DNA of 35,452 bases from Oscillospiraceae bacterium (GTDB lineage: Bacteria > Bacillota > Clostridia > Oscillospirales > Oscillospiraceae): positions 1 through 35,452 of the forward strand of contig WRMH01000025.1 of NCBI GenBank assembly GCA_009777235.1. The letters are read 5' to 3'. Positions 34,405-35,452 of the stretch are shown in pieces (the stretch's first letter is position 1; each line of letters starts with the position of its first letter). The notes beneath the pieces are model-generated. The model did not search any database, had not been told where the DNA came from, and saw nothing but the letters and a program-made list of their open reading frames with translations. A program made the position numbers and the translations under genes.

Positions 34405-35452
34405 CACTCGATTACGAAGCCGCTGTTTACACCCGGGGTCAAAAGCGGCTTTGAGGCGAATTTCCAATGCAGGGCTTCTGTGATAATCACATATTTAATA
34501 CATTTGCGCGTATCTTCGGGAACGAACATATAAAACTTACCGTCATGATGTAAGTGGATATTGTTGCAGTGGTCATAAGAAATTGCCGGAACCAAGTCTG
34601 TGGGGAAAAGAAGGCTTGCGTTTTCATCATGTATTGTCCCCTCATAACGCAAACCGGACGGGTCAATCAAGAGCGTACCTTCACCGCACTGCACCATACC
34701 TCCGCCCGGTTTTGAAGACGGCATTTTGATTTTTACCTTTTCGGAGATAGGCTTCATATCATCAGAAAGGAGGCTCATCTCGCGGCGCGATTGCTCCGCC
34801 ACCCAGAGGGTAATATATTGCGGAAAACCATCCGCAGATTCCAATTTGCCGCTCCTGTTCATCTTTGCAAAAGCCCCGCAGGCGGAGCAGCGAATTTCGC
34901 AGTCTAAGGTCTCAATGGTAAATTCACTTTTACATACAGGGCAATAATACAAAAGTTGATGAAGCCCTTCGGCCAGCCGCCTTGAAAAGCATGTGCGAAA
35001 ATTCGCGGAGTGGTGCGCGGGTGTATCTCTGCCCGTAGCACTGTGTATGCCGTCCGCGCCGCTGAGCACCGCGCCAATGGCGGCATTTATCTCATCAACC
35101 GACAGCAAATCCAGATCAGAAGCGGAAAAAAGATTTCTGTGTGTTACACGCGTGTTTCCAAATCGGATACCGCGCCGCCACAGCGGTACACAGGTTGCCG
35201 CGCCCTCTATATAGCTGCTGATTACGGGCACGCCGAGTTTTTTGATCAGCTTACCCGTTGATTTGTGTATGCCCGCGTATTTTTGCGTGTAGGAGCAGCG
35301 GCCTTCGGGAAACAAAAGTATGCCGCCGCCCCGCTTCAATACCGCCTTGATATTAACGACACTGCCAAAATCCGGGTCAAACATACATTTTGGTATGCAG
35401 CCCGCCATTGGCAAAATACGGTGGAGCGGTTTGCTAAAAAAATACTTTTGCG
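34404..35452 (-). CDS. PlsC-like acyltransferase with zinc-ribbon C-terminal domain (5' end outside window)
   Basis: Probably acylates lysophosphatidate or a related glycerolipid at the membrane. The frame is open to the window edge, so the start and the catalytic HxxxxD block lie outside. Visible PlsC parts are KPLHRILPMAGCIPKC, the GGGILLFPEGRCS motif (substrate-binding FPEG), and GVPVISSYIEGAATCVPLWR (the block with VxxV). After about residue 160 comes a four-Cys zinc-ribbon (YYCPVCKSEF, CEIRCSAC). A domain of about 140 residues that I do not recognise follows. The zinc-ribbon plus tail makes it longer than standard PlsC. It converges on groEL across the large inverted repeat. The family is fairly sure; the extra domain's role is unknown. 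Confidence 0.85.
   Translation of the reverse strand, partial: QKYFFSKPLHRILPMAGCIPKCMFDPDFGSVVNIKAVLKRGGGILLFPEGRCSYTQKYAGIHKSTGKLIKKLGVPVISSYIEGAATCVPLWRRGIRFGNTRVTHRNLFSASDLDLLSVDEINAAIGAVLSGADGIHSATGRDTPAHHSANFRTCFSRRLAEGLHQLLYYCPVCKSEFTIETLDCEIRCSACGAFAKMNRSGKLESADGFPQYITLWVAEQSRREMSLLSDDMKPISEKVKIKMPSSKPGGGMVQCGEGTLLIDPSGLRYEGTIHDENASLLFPTDLVPAISYDHCNNIHLHHDGKFYMFVPEDTRKCIKYVIITEALHWKFASKPLLTPGVNSGFVIE

Overview
The window reads as a chromosomal segment of an anaerobic, Clostridia-like member of the Bacillota. Pointers are a CIRCE-controlled groES-groEL operon, a short prolyl-tRNA synthetase without the insertion domain, a RecD2 helicase, an MreB-family protein, a long clostridial-type PRPP synthetase, a secreted amidase with DUF4214 repeats, and purine-rich Shine-Dalgarno sites throughout. 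No rRNA gene or other fine marker is present, so nothing narrower than class is claimed. Core genes have roughly balanced base composition (a sampled 60-base line in recD2 is about 52% GC). The block at about 12.5-17.1 kb is clearly AT-richer (a sampled line is about 37% GC).

Layout. (1) 0-7.6 kb: an alpha-glucan operon with glgA, a GH13 amylase broken by a 127-bp tandem duplication, glgP and malQ. (2) 7.6-10.6 kb: tRNA-Pro(UGG), then accessory DNA: a DUF4143 ATPase, a stub of a metallophosphoesterase gene, a GT8 glycosyltransferase on the minus strand, and an intergenic region rich in hairpins. (3) 10.5-18.8 kb: a rearranged recJ-rel locus present twice. Copy 1 has an intact recJ and only the first codons of rel. 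Copy 2 has a recJ reduced to scraps and a rel lacking its hydrolase and nearly all of its synthetase domain. Between the copies lies an AT-rich minus-strand operon: prs, two ABC-2 permeases, an ABC ATPase and an unidentified gene without a clear start. (4) 18.8-27.4 kb: recD2, comF, mreB-like, htpG with an acidic lid insert, a secreted N-acetylmuramoyl-L-alanine amidase, and a TetR regulator. (5) 27.4-32 kb: proS (minus strand), then a promoter driving a thymidylate-synthase-fold protein, a THUMP RNA methyltransferase and a lipid kinase. (6) 32-35.4 kb: sigma-A-type promoter, CIRCE, a structured leader, groES, groEL, a large inverted repeat, and a convergent PlsC-like acyltransferase cut by the window edge.

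How the genes fit together. The first operon makes glycogen (GlgA) and breaks it down (GlgP, MalQ and formerly the GH13 enzyme). recJ, rel and recD2 are a housekeeping set for repair and the stringent response. Here rel has lost its catalytic half and has been separated from the intact recJ by foreign-looking DNA. The most notable feature is this duplicated locus with complementary decay: one copy keeps recJ, the other keeps the C-terminal half of rel. Several breakpoints show short shared sequences. Some of these rearrangements, above all the exact 127-bp duplication, could be assembly errors. The roughly 8% divergence between the two recJ 5' copies argues that this duplication is real, or that two strains were joined in the assembly.
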